Shown here piece after piece: positions 24,491 to 34,532 of a stretch of 60,776 bases of DNA. The notes below the pieces were generated by a model. That model worked only from the letters and a program-made list of their open reading frames with translations, had not been told where the DNA came from and ran no database searches. The stretch is from a bacterium (GTDB lineage: Bacteria; Bacillota_A; Clostridia; Lachnospirales; Lachnospiraceae): positions 1 to 60,776 of the forward strand of contig SFQZ01000031.1 in NCBI GenBank assembly GCA_004562915.1. The letters run 5' to 3'. Made by a program: the position numbers and the translations under genes. The first letter of the stretch is position 1. Each line of letters begins with the position of its first letter.

Positions 24491-26668
24491 TCATCCCAGC
24501 CATTTCATCAGCAAATCTGCCAGATTATGTTCCGCAAATACAGCAACTATTACCAAAGATACAGTTGACATAATCTTAATGAAAATATCAAGACAAGGAC
24601 CTACCGTATCTTTCAGCGGATCACCAACGGTATCACCGATTACCGCAGCATCATGGGCAGGACTTCCTTTTCCGGAACCCGGAATCTTTCCGGATTCGAT
24701 ATATTTCTTTCCATTGTCCCACGCCCCTCCAGCATTTCCTGCAAATATGGCAATCATGATAGAACAAATGGTGGAACCGATCAGAATACCCCCCACAAAC
24801 TCCGGTCCGAATATAAACCCGCATGCCACAGGTACTACAATGGCCAGCATGGATGGAATCTTCATTTCACCAATTGCTCCCTTAGAAGAAATTTCGATAC
24901 ATGTCTTATAATCAGGTTTTGCAATTCCTTCCAAAATCCCCGGAATCTCCCTGAACTGTCTTCGCACCTCTTCTACCATTTTTCTCGCTGCTTTTGCAAC
25001 GGCTTCAATCAACATTCCGGAGAACAGGAATGGCAACGCTCCACCTACGATCGCTCCCGTCAGGGTCATCGGCTCCATAAGATTTAAGATCAGCTCCGTA
25101 TCAAAATCATTGTATGAATACAGATAAGATATCATCAGAGCAAGTGCTGCCAGAGCTCCTGACCCAATGGCAAATCCTTTTCCGATGGCTGCTGTTGTAT
25201 TTCCTACAGAGTCCAATGTATCTGTAATCTCACGCACCTTCGGATCCAGCTGAGACATTTCCGCAATACCGCCGGCATTATCGGATATAGGACCATAGGT
25301 ATCAACGGAAACCGTAGCCGTCACAAAGGACAGCATACCCATGGCAGCCATAGACACTCCATACATGCCAGCCGCCTGATAGGAAACGATAATCCCCGCA
25401 CCAAGAACCAGACAAGGTGCCATACAGGATTTCATACCAAGCGCCATACCCTGCGTGATCGTCAACGCAGCTCCCTCCAGTGAAGTGTGCGCCAGATTCT
25501 GCGTAGGTTTATAATCGGCAGAGGTATATACTTCTGCCAACATTCCAATTACGACTCCCGCAACAACTCCAACCGCAGCCGCAATCCATGCAGAACCCCA
25601 TCCACACCGGAAGCCAAGAATCTCTTTGAGAGATCCACCGTCATATCCCCGAAACATAAAATAAGAAACCAAAGCCCCAAGAATAATCGTCATTCCTGCT
25701 GCAAAATAGGTAGAACCATCCAGATCTTTATGCGGATCATCCGACATATGCTTTTTAAATAGAAGACCGGCAATTCCCAGACAGGCGGCAATCAGCCCAA
25801 TGGATACAAATACCAGCGGAAACAGAATCAATGTCTGCAAAAGTTCACCACTCATTCCGGTTCCTTCTGCCAGTGACCTGGAAAACATATGATAAGCCAG
25901 TATAATTCCTGATGACACTGCGCCTACAAAGCTTTCCAGCAAATCCGAACCAAGACCGGCAACATCTCCTACATTATCTCCTACATTGTCTGCGATCGTT
26001 GCAGGATTTCTTGGATCATCCTCCGGAATATGTACTTCCGTTTTTCCCACAAGATCTGCACCCATATCGGCTGCCTTTGTATAAATACCGCCGCCCACAC
26101 GATTAAACATGGCAACCATGGAACAGCCAAGTGCATATCCGGAAAGTGTCATGGTAAACGGACAGAAACTCAGACCCAACATATTGTTGTAAGACGCTTC
26201 CGTAATATAAATCTGTCCCATCCCGATTCCAAACACCATATAAACGATGAAAATTCCCAGAAGAGCAAAACCACCTACACAAAGCCCCATAACCGAGCCG
26301 CCCCGAAATGCAACTTTGACAGTTTCACCGATATTTTCCGTCTCTCTTGCTCTGTTCGCCACACGGACATTAGAATAAGTAGCTATTTTCATGCCTGCAA
26401 AACCGGCACAGCCGGACATAACGGAACCAATGATCAGGGCTACTGCTGCATGCCAGGTAGTAACTATGGTCAATATCACGGCCACCACAGCCACCACTGT
26501 ATACAGAATTCTGTACTCATAATTGATAAAGGCATTTGCCCCGATTCGAATAGCTCCCGCAATTTCCTGCATTTTTTCCGTTCCTTCCGGCATCTTTTTT
26601 ACTGTCATATAATTAAAAGCAGCAAAACTTAATGCCAGTACCGCAGCAATCACAACAACATAAATCAT
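24491..26668 (-). CDS. hppA: Membrane-bound, K+-dependent ion-pumping pyrophosphatase
   Basis: A 725-residue integral membrane protein with about 16 helices that couples PPi hydrolysis to Na+ or H+ transport. The catalytic segment IYTKAADMGADLVGKTE and the acidic loop EDDPRNPATIADNVGDNVGD are intact. The GNTTAAIGKG segment has Ala where K+-independent enzymes have Lys, so this is the K+-dependent class, often Na+-pumping. The GTGGAGGTG region supplies its ribosome site. It is a single-gene unit, divergent from the RNA methyltransferase. It recovers energy from biosynthetic PPi. Confidence 0.9.
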   Translation of the reverse strand: MIYVVVIAAVLALSFAAFNYMTVKKMPEGTEKMQEIAGAIRIGANAFINYEYRILYTVVAVVAVILTIVTTWHAAVALIIGSVMSGCAGFAGMKIATYSNVRVANRARETENIGETVKVAFRGGSVMGLCVGGFALLGIFIVYMVFGIGMGQIYITEASYNNMLGLSFCPFTMTLSGYALGCSMVAMFNRVGGGIYTKAADMGADLVGKTEVHIPEDDPRNPATIADNVGDNVGDVAGLGSDLLESFVGAVSSGIILAYHMFSRSLAEGTGMSGELLQTLILFPLVFVSIGLIAACLGIAGLLFKKHMSDDPHKDLDGSTYFAAGMTIILGALVSYFMFRGYDGGSLKEILGFRCGWGSAWIAAAVGVVAGVVIGMLAEVYTSADYKPTQNLAHTSLEGAALTITQGMALGMKSCMAPCLVLGAGIIVSYQAAGMYGVSMAAMGMLSFVTATVSVDTYGPISDNAGGIAEMSQLDPKVREITDTLDSVGNTTAAIGKGFAIGSGALAALALMISYLYSYNDFDTELILNLMEPMTLTGAIVGGALPFLFSGMLIEAVAKAARKMVEEVRRQFREIPGILEGIAKPDYKTCIEISSKGAIGEMKIPSMLAIVVPVACGFIFGPEFVGGILIGSTICSIMIAIFAGNAGGAWDNGKKYIESGKIPGSGKGSPAHDAAVIGDTVGDPLKDTVGPCLDIFIKIMSTVSLVIVAVFAEHNLADLLMKWLG

Positions 26669-26831
26669 ATAGCTTCACCTCCACTCAACAGTTTTCTGAT
26701 AATATGTCGTCAATGCCCCATTTGTGTTAATTATATTACTTTCTTTCTGTTTATTCAATTGGATTTTGTTGATTTTTCACCAAAATATTCGTATACTGTT
26801 TGTATAATTCTACATTTTCAAGGAGATTTTC

Positions 26832-27659
26832 ATGTCAAATATTATAGAAATTACCGATTTTTTGGCACCCGAATTGGATGTTTATGCCCGACTTACGGAA
26901 AACCAACTGATCAATCGCCACGATCCAGAAAAAGGACTTTTCATAGCCGAAAGTCCCAAAGTAATCGAACGCGCCCTTGATGCAGGATATGAGCCTGTTT
27001 CTCTGTTATTAGAGCGCAAACATCTTGATGGTCAGGCAAAAGATATCATTGCCCGATGTAAAGAGATCCCCGTCTATACCTCTGATTTTGAAATATTAAC
27101 TCAGCTTACCGGATTTCAGCTCACCCGGGGTGCATTATGTGCCATGCGGCGTCCTCCTCTTCCATCCGTTGAAGAAGTATGCGCCGGCACTCGCCGAATC
27201 GCCATACTGGAAAATGTCATGAATCCCACCAATATCGGTGCGATTTTTCGTTCTGCAGCCGCTTTGAATATGGATGCCGTACTTCTCACTCCCGCATGCA
27301 GCAACCCACTTTATCGTCGTTCCATCAGGGTCAGTATGGGTACCGTTTTCCAGATTCCATGGACCTATTTGGGCAATCAGACTGATGGCTGGCCTCATTC
27401 AGATATCCGGAAGCTTCGGAACATGGGATTTAAAATGGCTGCCATGGCACTGTGTGATAATTCTGTCAGCATCGATGATCCATGCCTGCAAAAAGAAGAA
27501 AAACTGGCTGTCATACTGGGGACGGAAGGAGACGGACTGTCTGATAACACAATCGCAGACTGCGACTATACCGTGCGCATCCCTATGTCACACGGAGTAG
27601 ATTCTCTGAATGTTGCAGCCGCCAGTGCTGTGGCCTTCTGGCAGCTTGGGAATCAATAA
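26832..27659 (+). CDS. SpoU/TrmH-family rRNA or tRNA 2'-O-methyltransferase
   Basis: A 275-residue SPOUT enzyme. Residues 1-110 resemble the substrate-binding N-domain. The knot region has all three motifs: NPTNIGAIFRSAAAL (near 135), AVILGTEGDGL (near 230) and IPMSHGVDSLNVAAASAVAF (near 253). It methylates ribose 2'-OH of an rRNA or tRNA nucleotide, which cannot be identified here. An AAGGAG site lies 7 bases before ATG 26832. It is the first rightward gene of the window. Confidence 0.85.
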   Translation: MSNIIEITDFLAPELDVYARLTENQLINRHDPEKGLFIAESPKVIERALDAGYEPVSLLLERKHLDGQAKDIIARCKEIPVYTSDFEILTQLTGFQLTRGALCAMRRPPLPSVEEVCAGTRRIAILENVMNPTNIGAIFRSAAALNMDAVLLTPACSNPLYRRSIRVSMGTVFQIPWTYLGNQTDGWPHSDIRKLRNMGFKMAAMALCDNSVSIDDPCLQKEEKLAVILGTEGDGLSDNTIADCDYTVRIPMSHGVDSLNVAAASAVAFWQLGNQ

Positions 27660-27844
27660 TTTCCGTCAATACTGTTAATTTGGGAAGGTACTATATCGAT
27701 ATTTTCGTGAATCGCCCCATAAATTTACTATTAATTGACAGAATATACGAAAATAAGTGCAAAATCACTTTAAAATATAGAGAAAATTAACTTGATTTTT
27801 TTTGAAATATGTTGTAAAAAATAATTATTCTTCATAATAGACAT

Positions 27845-28112
27845 GCCATGAAGGGGACACAAAGCAGAAAGCAACTTGATTACAGAGAGCCGTCAGGCGG
27901 TGAAAAGCGGCAGAAAGTCTTTTTGTACCATCACCCCGGAGCATCCTTTTGAACACAGAAATGTAAGTAGACAAGGACGTCTTCTTCACGTTACAGAAGA
28001 AACCGTTATATTTGACGGTGTTAAGTGGTTGCATATTATATGCAGCAAGCGAAGTGGTACCACGGAAAATTCCGCCTTTGCAGTCCATATGGACAGCAAA
28101 GGCGTTTTTTAT
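27845..28112 (+). ncRNA. T-box riboswitch leader of cstA
   Basis: The T-box sequence AAGTGGTACCACGG is at 28052-28065. It is followed by a terminator stem CGCCTTTGC / GCAAAGGCG (28073-28081 and 28096-28104) and six T residues. Upstream lie the GAGAG stem I element and the AAGTAGACAAGGACG segment typical of stem I-III boundaries. The acceptor-binding TGGT implies a tRNA with discriminator A. My best specifier reading is ATC (27930-27932), followed by ACC-x3-GAG, which suggests isoleucine. The codon assignment is tentative; the T-box itself is clear. Confidence 0.85.
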
Positions 28113-28146
28113 ATATAAATTATCAAAAGAGAGAGGAAGAAAGAGA

Positions 28147-29844
28147 ATGAGTGGAATTTTAATGATGATAATTGCCCTCGTTGTACTTGGAGGAGCTTAC
28201 CTTCTGTACGGGCGTTATCTGCAAAACAAATGGGGAATCGACCCCAATGCCAAAACTCCTGCCTATGAGATGGAAGACGGCGTTGATTATGTACCTGCTG
28301 ATACTAACGTAGTATTCGGTCATCAGTTTGCATCAATTGCAGGGGCCGGTCCTATTAACGGACCTATTCAGGCTGCCATGTTTGGATGGCTTCCTGTTAT
28401 GTTATGGATTCTGATAGGCGGTGTATTCTTTGGAGCCGTTCAGGATTTTGCAGCTATGTATGCATCCGTAAAAAATAAAGGACGTACCATCGGATATATC
28501 ATTGAAGAGTACATAGGTAAACTTGGAAAGAAACTGTTTCTATTATTCTGCTGGCTGTTCTGTATCCTGGTTATCGCTGCATTTGCAGACGTTGTAGCCG
28601 GTACTTTCAACGGTTTTGCCACTGATGATGCCGGTGTAGTCAGCACAATCGCAGCAAACGGTTCCGTTGCAACAACTTCCATGCTGTTCATTCTGGAAGC
28701 CATTGTTCTGGGTATGATACTGAAATATGGAAAACTTAACAAATGGATTAATACTGCAATCGCCATCGTTATGCTGGTAGTTGCCGTTGCTATTGGTCTT
28801 AATTGCCCGATGTTTCTTTCCCGCGAAACCTGGCATATCATTATCTTTGCTTATGTACTGATTGCCTGTGTCGTTCCGGTATGGGCTCTGCTTCAGCCCC
28901 GTGATTATCTGAACAGCTACTTACTGATTTTTATGATCGTCAGCGCTGTTATTGGTGTGTTTGTGGCAAATCCTTCCTGTAACCTGAACGCGTTTAACGG
29001 TTTTAATGTAAACGGACAGTACCTGTTCCCGATTCTTTTTGTAACCATCGCCTGCGGGGCTGTTTCCGGTTTCCATTCACTGGTATCCTCCGGTACTGCT
29101 TCCAAACAGGTAAAAAATGAAAAGAGTATGCTTCCGGTATCTTTCGGTGCCATGTTAATGGAAAGTATGCTTGCAATCATTGCACTGATCGCAGTTGCTT
29201 CTTTCGCTGAAGGTGAAGCTGCTGCTCAGGGTCTTACAACCCAGCCTCAGATTTTTGCAGGCGCAATTGCTAATTTCCTTACCGTACTTGGCCTGCCTCA
29301 TACCCTGGTATTTACTCTGATCAACCTGGCTGTTTCTGCATTTGCCCTGACTTCTCTGGACTCTGTTGCACGTGTAGGCCGCCTTTCTTTCCAGGAATTT
29401 TTCATGGACGATTCTGTTGATGAAAATAATATGAGCCCATTCTTAAAAGTAGTAACCAACAAATATTTTGCTACTGTTATTACTCTTGTACTGGCTTATC
29501 TGCTGGCTAAAGTAGGATATGCGGAAATTTGGCCGCTGTTCGGTTCTGCAAACCAGCTGCTGTCTGTACTGGCTCTGGTTGCCTGTGCAGTATTCCTGAA
29601 AAAGACCAAACGTCAGGGATGTATGCTGTGGATTCCTATGACATTCATGATGGCCGTTACCTTTACTGCATTGTCCATGACAATTATTAAACTTTCCAAA
29701 GCATTTATGACAACAGGTCTGAGTCTTGGAAACACTCTGCAGCTGGTCTTCGCTGTACTACTTCTGATCCTCGGTGTTATCGTTGCCATTCAGGGTATCA
29801 AGAAACTGATTGAAAAACAAGACTGCAAGAAAGCTAATGCATAA
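28147..29844 (+). CDS. cstA: CstA-family peptide/pyruvate transporter
   Basis: A 565-residue carbon-starvation (CstA) family membrane protein with about 16 helices. Family segments include VVFGHQFASIAGAGPINGP near 55, DFAAMYASVKNKG near 100, and TSLDSVARVGRLSFQE near 405. Members import peptides or pyruvate. I use ATG 28147, beginning MSGILMMIIALVVL, behind a GAGAGGAAG site; longer in-frame reading would run into the T-box terminator. T-box control means expression rises when one tRNA is uncharged, favouring an amino-acid or peptide supply role. Confidence 0.85.
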   Translation: MSGILMMIIALVVLGGAYLLYGRYLQNKWGIDPNAKTPAYEMEDGVDYVPADTNVVFGHQFASIAGAGPINGPIQAAMFGWLPVMLWILIGGVFFGAVQDFAAMYASVKNKGRTIGYIIEEYIGKLGKKLFLLFCWLFCILVIAAFADVVAGTFNGFATDDAGVVSTIAANGSVATTSMLFILEAIVLGMILKYGKLNKWINTAIAIVMLVVAVAIGLNCPMFLSRETWHIIIFAYVLIACVVPVWALLQPRDYLNSYLLIFMIVSAVIGVFVANPSCNLNAFNGFNVNGQYLFPILFVTIACGAVSGFHSLVSSGTASKQVKNEKSMLPVSFGAMLMESMLAIIALIAVASFAEGEAAAQGLTTQPQIFAGAIANFLTVLGLPHTLVFTLINLAVSAFALTSLDSVARVGRLSFQEFFMDDSVDENNMSPFLKVVTNKYFATVITLVLAYLLAKVGYAEIWPLFGSANQLLSVLALVACAVFLKKTKRQGCMLWIPMTFMMAVTFTALSMTIIKLSKAFMTTGLSLGNTLQLVFAVLLLILGVIVAIQGIKKLIEKQDCKKANA

Positions 29845-29873
29845 TAAAAATTAATAATCCCAAGTAAAAATCG

Positions 29874-29912
29874 AGAGCCGTTCAACTGCTGACTGCAGTT
29901 TCGAACGGCTCT
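29874..29912 (+). terminator. cstA terminator hairpin
   Basis: AGAGCCGTTC (29874-29883) pairs with GAACGGCTCT (29903-29912). AACTGC/GCAGTT form an inner stem, and a T-rich tail follows. It could also stop leftward transcripts. Confidence 0.7.
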
Positions 29913-29927
29913 TCGTATTGTTCTTCT

Positions 29928-30194
29928 TTATTTCAATTTTACTCCGTCACGAAAAGCATTTCCTACCTTTTCACCAATTACATGATAAGCATTACTAAAA
30001 GGATCAAAGGTAATTGGTGCCACTTTTGTAATATCCACTTTTCCATCTGTCATTGCGCTCTCATCCACACTGAATTTCCTTATCATCGCTGATACCGCCC
30101 CATGCAGCATTCATGGCATCTGCATTTCCATTTTCATCATAACTTGCAATAATCAATACCGGCTGTGGATAAGTGTACGCTTTTGCTCCAGTCC
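29928..30194 (-). pseudogene. Flavin reductase remnant with a large internal deletion
   Basis: Two pieces of one gene are left in different frames. The 5' piece reads GAKAYTYPQPVLIIASYDEN and NAAWGGISDDKE, the usual start of flavin reductase-like FMN-binding proteins. The 3' piece reads DITKVAPITFDPFSNAY and IGEKVGNAFRDG, its C-terminus. Roughly half the gene is missing between them. It is joined at its 5' side to a piece of a Y-family polymerase gene. Confidence 0.65.
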
Positions 30195-30269
30195 CCGTTC
30201 TACGCATTCTACGGAAGCATAAAAGGATTTGAGATCTATTGCGATATAAATACGATTTTCCGCTGTCAT
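30180..30269 (-). pseudogene. Y-family DNA polymerase N-terminal fragment
   Basis: About 30 codons starting MTAENRIYIAIDLKSFYASV and continuing ECVERGL are the start of a DinB/UmuC-like polymerase, including the catalytic Asp and the FYASVE motif. The match stops where flavin-reductase sequence begins. It is a deletion or recombination scar, not a functional gene. Confidence 0.65.
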
Positions 30270-30288
30270 TTTTTCACTCTTGAGCAGC

Positions 30289-30318
30289 AGGACAGGGGAC
30301 AGACCCTTGTCCTGTCCT
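30289..30318. repeat. REP-like GGACAGG palindrome at the end of xpt
   Basis: AGGACAGG (30289-30296) and CCTGTCCT (30311-30318) form a short hairpin overlapping the xpt stop codon. A similar GGACAGGGGACA palindrome is at 42392-42422. Both also lie next to gene remnants. It may terminate the leftward xdh-xpt transcript or be a dispersed repeat. Confidence 0.5.
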
Positions 30319-30898
30319 ATTGTTCTCTGAACATAATATCTCCTGTTTCGGCATCCATGCTTTCTACGATAGCAAGAGATTCCAGATGATATCCCAGATT
30401 CCGAATTACCCGGCCGCCCTGCTGAAATCCTTTTTCAACGGCAATACCGATACCCTCCAGGGTGGCTCCCGCCTGTGCCACAATGGAAATCAATCCCTGC
30501 AGGGCACATCCGTTAGCCAGAAAATCATCAATAATCAAAACATGATCCTCCGGAGTCAGAAATTTCTTGGAAACAATCACCTGATTTTTACACTTATGTG
30601 TAAAGGATTCAACTTCCGCGATATACATATCTCCTTCTATATTAATACTTTTTGACTTCTTGGCAAAAACAACCGGGGCATTGAAGTATTCAGCTGCGAT
30701 ACAGGCAATCCCGATACCGGAAGCTTCAATCGTTAATATCTTATTGATATTCGCATCCGCAAAACGCCGTTTCCATTCTTCTCCCATCTGCCTGAAAAGT
30801 TTAATATCCATCTGGTGATTCAGAAAGCTGTCAACTTTCAGAACATTTCCTTCTTTTACGATTCCGTCTTTCTGTATGCGTTTCTCTAAAAAATTCAT
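30317..30898 (-). CDS. xpt: Xanthine phosphoribosyltransferase
   Basis: A 193-residue type I PRTase converting xanthine and PRPP to XMP. The PRPP-binding motif is VLIIDDFLANG near 122-132, and the N-terminal MNFLEKRIQKDG and SFLNHQMD segments match Xpt. It starts 38 bases after the hydroxylase large-subunit gene and is the last gene of the purine cluster. With the NCS2 permease and xanthine dehydrogenase-type enzyme this gives purine uptake, hydroxylation or salvage. Confidence 0.85.
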   Translation of the reverse strand: MNFLEKRIQKDGIVKEGNVLKVDSFLNHQMDIKLFRQMGEEWKRRFADANINKILTIEASGIGIACIAAEYFNAPVVFAKKSKSINIEGDMYIAEVESFTHKCKNQVIVSKKFLTPEDHVLIIDDFLANGCALQGLISIVAQAGATLEGIGIAVEKGFQQGGRVIRNLGYHLESLAIVESMDAETGDIMFREQ

Positions 30899-30936
30899 AA
30901 TATTTTCTCCTATCGTATGCCAATTCTTTTCACGTA

Positions 30937-33194
30937 TTATTTGTTTTTCAAACCCATAAAAACTTTCTCAGCCGTAATCGGCATGGTCCGGAAACGAAGA
31001 CCTGTTCCATTATACACCGCCTCTGCAATGGCAGGTGCCGGTGTGTTGATAACAACCTCACCAATGGATTTTGCGCCAAATGGTCCTGAAGGTTCAAAAC
31101 TTTCTTCAAACTCCACACGAATCTGCCCCATGTCGATACGGGTAGGTATCTTATACTGCATAAAATTGCGGTTAATCATATTTCCTTTTTCCGTATACAG
31201 GACATCTTCATACAATGCCATGCCGATTCCCTGTACGAGTCCGCCTTCTGTCTGCACTCTGGCAAGATTTGCGTTAACTACAGTTCCGCAGTCCACACAG
31301 GCCACATAATCAATCGGAGTAACTTTACCAGTCTCCAGATCGATCTCCACCTCTGCTGCTCCTGCCATGAACGGCGGCGGAGACACCGGTGATGTATGAG
31401 ATGCCTGCGCATAGAGGATTTCACCGGTACCTGCCTGTAATCTTGTCACCAGATCAGCAAGAGTAATTCCAACATTCTCATCTTCTATAGAAAATATTCG
31501 TTCTCCGTCAAAAGTCAGACTATCTTTCGGAATACCAAGAATCTCACTGGCAGCTTTCATGATTTTTTTCGTCATAATCTCACAGGTTTTTACAACTGCC
31601 ATTCCCGTAACATAGGTTGTGCTGGAAGCGTAGGAACCACTGTCATAGGGAGACTGGTCCGTATCCACACCATACACAACAATTTTATCAAGATCACAGC
31701 CCATACAGTCTGCTGCCATCTGGGAAAGTATCGTATCACATCCGGTTCCCATATCAGAACATCCCAGCATCAAGGTATAAAAGCCATCATCATTTAACCG
31801 AAGCTGCACCGTTCCTACATCACACTTACTGATCCCGGAACCCTGCATTGCCATAGCCATTCCGACAGCTCTTACTTTATTCGGAGCAACTTTATAGCAA
31901 GGATATTTTTTATCCCAATCGATCATTTCCTTCACTTTTTCCACACAACGATCCAGGGCACACGAAGTAGCCGTTTCTCCATAATAATGTGTGAATTTGT
32001 TTCCTTCATGCACCATATTCATTTCACGGAGCACAGTTGGATCCATATGCATTTTATGGGCAAGCTCATTGACCGCTGACTCAAGAGCAAAAATCCCCTG
32101 TGTAGCACCATATCCGCGGTATGCACCTGCTGATAATCGATTGGTATAAACCACATCATAAGCAATTTTGTTCCGGAAAGCGCTACTGTTGTCGGTCCAT
32201 GTTCTCCGTAAGCTCCGGTATTTGACAACGTATACAGATCAACCGCCTTAAATTTTCCGTTTTTATCAGCACCGATCCGAATATGCACTTCCATCTCATG
32301 ACGAGGTGAGCCGCTGATAAAACACTCCTCTCTTGTATATGTCAGATGAGCCGGTTTTCCGGTCAGATAAGTAACAATAGCCGGATATACTTCACAAACT
32401 GCTGTCTGCTTCGCACCAAAACCACCGCCGATCCTCGGTTTTACGACTCTTACCTGCGATTTGGAAATATTCAGAGCATGAGAAACTATTCTCCTTACAT
32501 GGAAAGGAATCTGTGTTGCACTCTGTACCAGAAGCCGCCCATAAAGATCCATGGAAGTATATGCCGTAAATGGTTCCATCATCGCCTGATTCACAGCTTT
32601 GATGCGATAATGTTCATCCACAATATACTCACAGGATGCCAATACACTTTCCACATCTCCTTCACTCTCGTCATAAGAGGCACAAAGATTTCTCTTCTGA
32701 TCCGTACCCTGACCATCATGTGCTACATAATTCTCTTCCGGATGAATGAGAATCGGATTATCCAGGGATTGTTTCAGATCAAGAATCGGCTCTAATACTT
32801 CATACTCTACTTTGACAAGTTTCATAGCTTTCAAACAACATTCTTCATCCTTTCCGGCTATGATCGCAACCGGATCTCCCACAAAACGTACATATTCGTC
32901 AAGAATCAGACGGTCATAGGGACTTGGCTCCGGAAATGTCTGTCCAGCCAGAGTAAAACGGTTCTTCGGCACATCTTTGTATGTCAGAACTGTTTCAATC
33001 CCGGGCACAAGCATAGCTTTTGAGACATCAATACTCTTAATTTTTGCAAATGCATGAGGACTTCTTTTTAATTTCACCGTAAGTGTATTTTCAGGCACCA
33101 GATCGTCTGTATAGACAGGCTTACCGGAAAGGAGAGCTTTTGCGTCTTTTTTCATGATCGGCTGCCCCACGTATCTGTGTTTCATTTTATCCAT
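30937..33194 (-). pseudogene. Molybdenum-hydroxylase (xanthine dehydrogenase-type) large subunit, frameshifted
   Basis: The 5' part, from ATG 33194 with an AGGAGG site, carries the molybdopterin-binding GGGFGAKQTA and the GAYGEHGPTTVALSG segment. At about 32175 the frame changes; FRNKIAYDVVYTNRLSAGAYRGYGATQG and the catalytic-end GPFGAKSIGEVVINTPAPAI follow in the other frame to 30937. The junction also looks about ten codons short compared with relatives I recall. The two parts together would be a normal 750-residue subunit. If the change is real, the enzyme is inactive even though all accessory genes remain open. Confidence 0.8.
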
Positions 33195-33195
33195 A

Positions 33196-33654
33196 CTAGA
33201 TTTCCTCCTCGATGCCAAAATATTTTACCAAAGCTCTGTACTGAGACTGGTATCCGGTACAACGACAAAGATTGCCCGCCAGATATTCTTTCATCTCCTG
33301 TGCTGTAGGATTTGGATTCTCTCTTTTCAATGCAAGTACTGCCATGATAAATCCCGGACTGCAAAATCCGCACTGATCAGCACCTTCTTTTGCCAGAAAT
33401 ACAGAAAACTCCTCCGCCTCTTTTTGAACACCCTCCAGTGTAGTTATTTTTCTGCCATTTGCTCTTGCCGCAAGGGTGGAGCAGGAAAGTACCGGCTTAT
33501 CATCCAGCCATACCGTACATAAACCACAATTTCCTGTATCACATCCTCTTTTCACACTCTTCATCCCCTGTGTGCGCACAAAATCCAGAAGCATCATATT
33601 GGGATTAATATCCGCTTCTACTTTTTTCCCATTTAACAATACCTGTATTTTCAT
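33196..33654 (-). CDS. 2Fe-2S subunit of the molybdenum hydroxylase
   Basis: A 152-residue electron-transfer subunit with two 2Fe-2S clusters: GCDTGNCGLC plus a distal SC in the plant-type domain (near 36-60), and CGFC...CRCTGY in the helical domain (near 94-135). I use ATG 33654 with an AGAGG site 8 bases upstream; a GTG three codons earlier is possible. It lies between the FAD-subunit gene and the large subunit, the usual three-gene order for xanthine dehydrogenase/CO dehydrogenase-type enzymes. Confidence 0.85.
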   Translation of the reverse strand: MKIQVLLNGKKVEADINPNMMLLDFVRTQGMKSVKRGCDTGNCGLCTVWLDDKPVLSCSTLAARANGRKITTLEGVQKEAEEFSVFLAKEGADQCGFCSPGFIMAVLALKRENPNPTAQEMKEYLAGNLCRCTGYQSQYRALVKYFGIEEEI

Positions 33655-33668
33655 ATGCGTCACCTCTG

Positions 33669-34451
33669 CTATTCACTGATTTCTGCGATAGCTCTTTTTA
33701 TTAAAACCTTTGCTACCGCTTTTCTGTATTCGGCGCTTCCTCTCATGTTAGTTCCAAATCTTACCTGCTCCACTATCGCATCAAGAAATGCCTCCAGCTG
33801 TTTCTCATCATTCGGATCAGCCAGTTCCACATAATCAACAAGCTGTGCCCGATGCGGCGTCGCTCCCAATACAACTGTATACTTTCCGCCTTTGCAGGAA
33901 ACCGCACAGGTAAGAACGGCAAAATCCGTCTCTGTCATTCGATGAGACTGGTAAGAAACTTTTCTTCCGTCCTTTCTGATCACTACATTCACTAAAATAT
34001 CATCATCAAGCTTCCTGTCAATAAATTCTTTTATCGGGATAAGACCGGCATGATACAGTTCAATACCCGTATCCAGTGCTGCCAGAATTGTCAGTACATC
34101 CGAGAAACCGAATCTTGGAAATACACTGCCGCCTACTGTAGCGGTATTCCGAAACTGTACACCCACAATATGTCTCAGTGCCTCTTTAAAACTTCCGTTG
34201 AATTCTTTTTGCAGAGATTCATTCACTTCCAAATCACGGAGAGTACACATACATCCGATTTTATATTCTTTTTCATTCTCCTCCACCTTGTCCAGTGAAA
34301 GGCTGCACAAATCAATACCTGTCATAATATTGCGAGATCCCATTTTCATCCAGAGATTTCCGCCCAGAATAACATTCTTTTTGCTTTTTTTCCGCAAAGC
34401 GTAGGCCTCTTCCAAACTTGACGCCTGCACATAATTTTTCATTGTAAACAC
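33669..34451 (-). CDS. FAD-binding subunit of the molybdenum hydroxylase
   Basis: A 260-residue CO dehydrogenase/xanthine dehydrogenase FAD-type subunit. The FAD segment VILGGNLWMKMG (near 31) and FRNTATVGGSVFPRFGFSDV (near 97-116) are clear. Translation most likely starts at GTG 34451, because AAGGAGA lies 6 bases upstream; an ATG three codons later is less well placed. It is the first structural gene of the hydroxylase, downstream of its maturation genes. Confidence 0.85.
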   Translation of the reverse strand: MFTMKNYVQASSLEEAYALRKKSKKNVILGGNLWMKMGSRNIMTGIDLCSLSLDKVEENEKEYKIGCMCTLRDLEVNESLQKEFNGSFKEALRHIVGVQFRNTATVGGSVFPRFGFSDVLTILAALDTGIELYHAGLIPIKEFIDRKLDDDILVNVVIRKDGRKVSYQSHRMTETDFAVLTCAVSCKGGKYTVVLGATPHRAQLVDYVELADPNDEKQLEAFLDAIVEQVRFGTNMRGSAEYRKAVAKVLIKRAIAEISE

Positions 34452-34532
34452 AGCAACTCTCCTTCACATATTTCACGTTTTGCGTCATATTTATTTCATT
34501 ATAATAAAGAATTTCTCAAAAAGCCATAGGTA

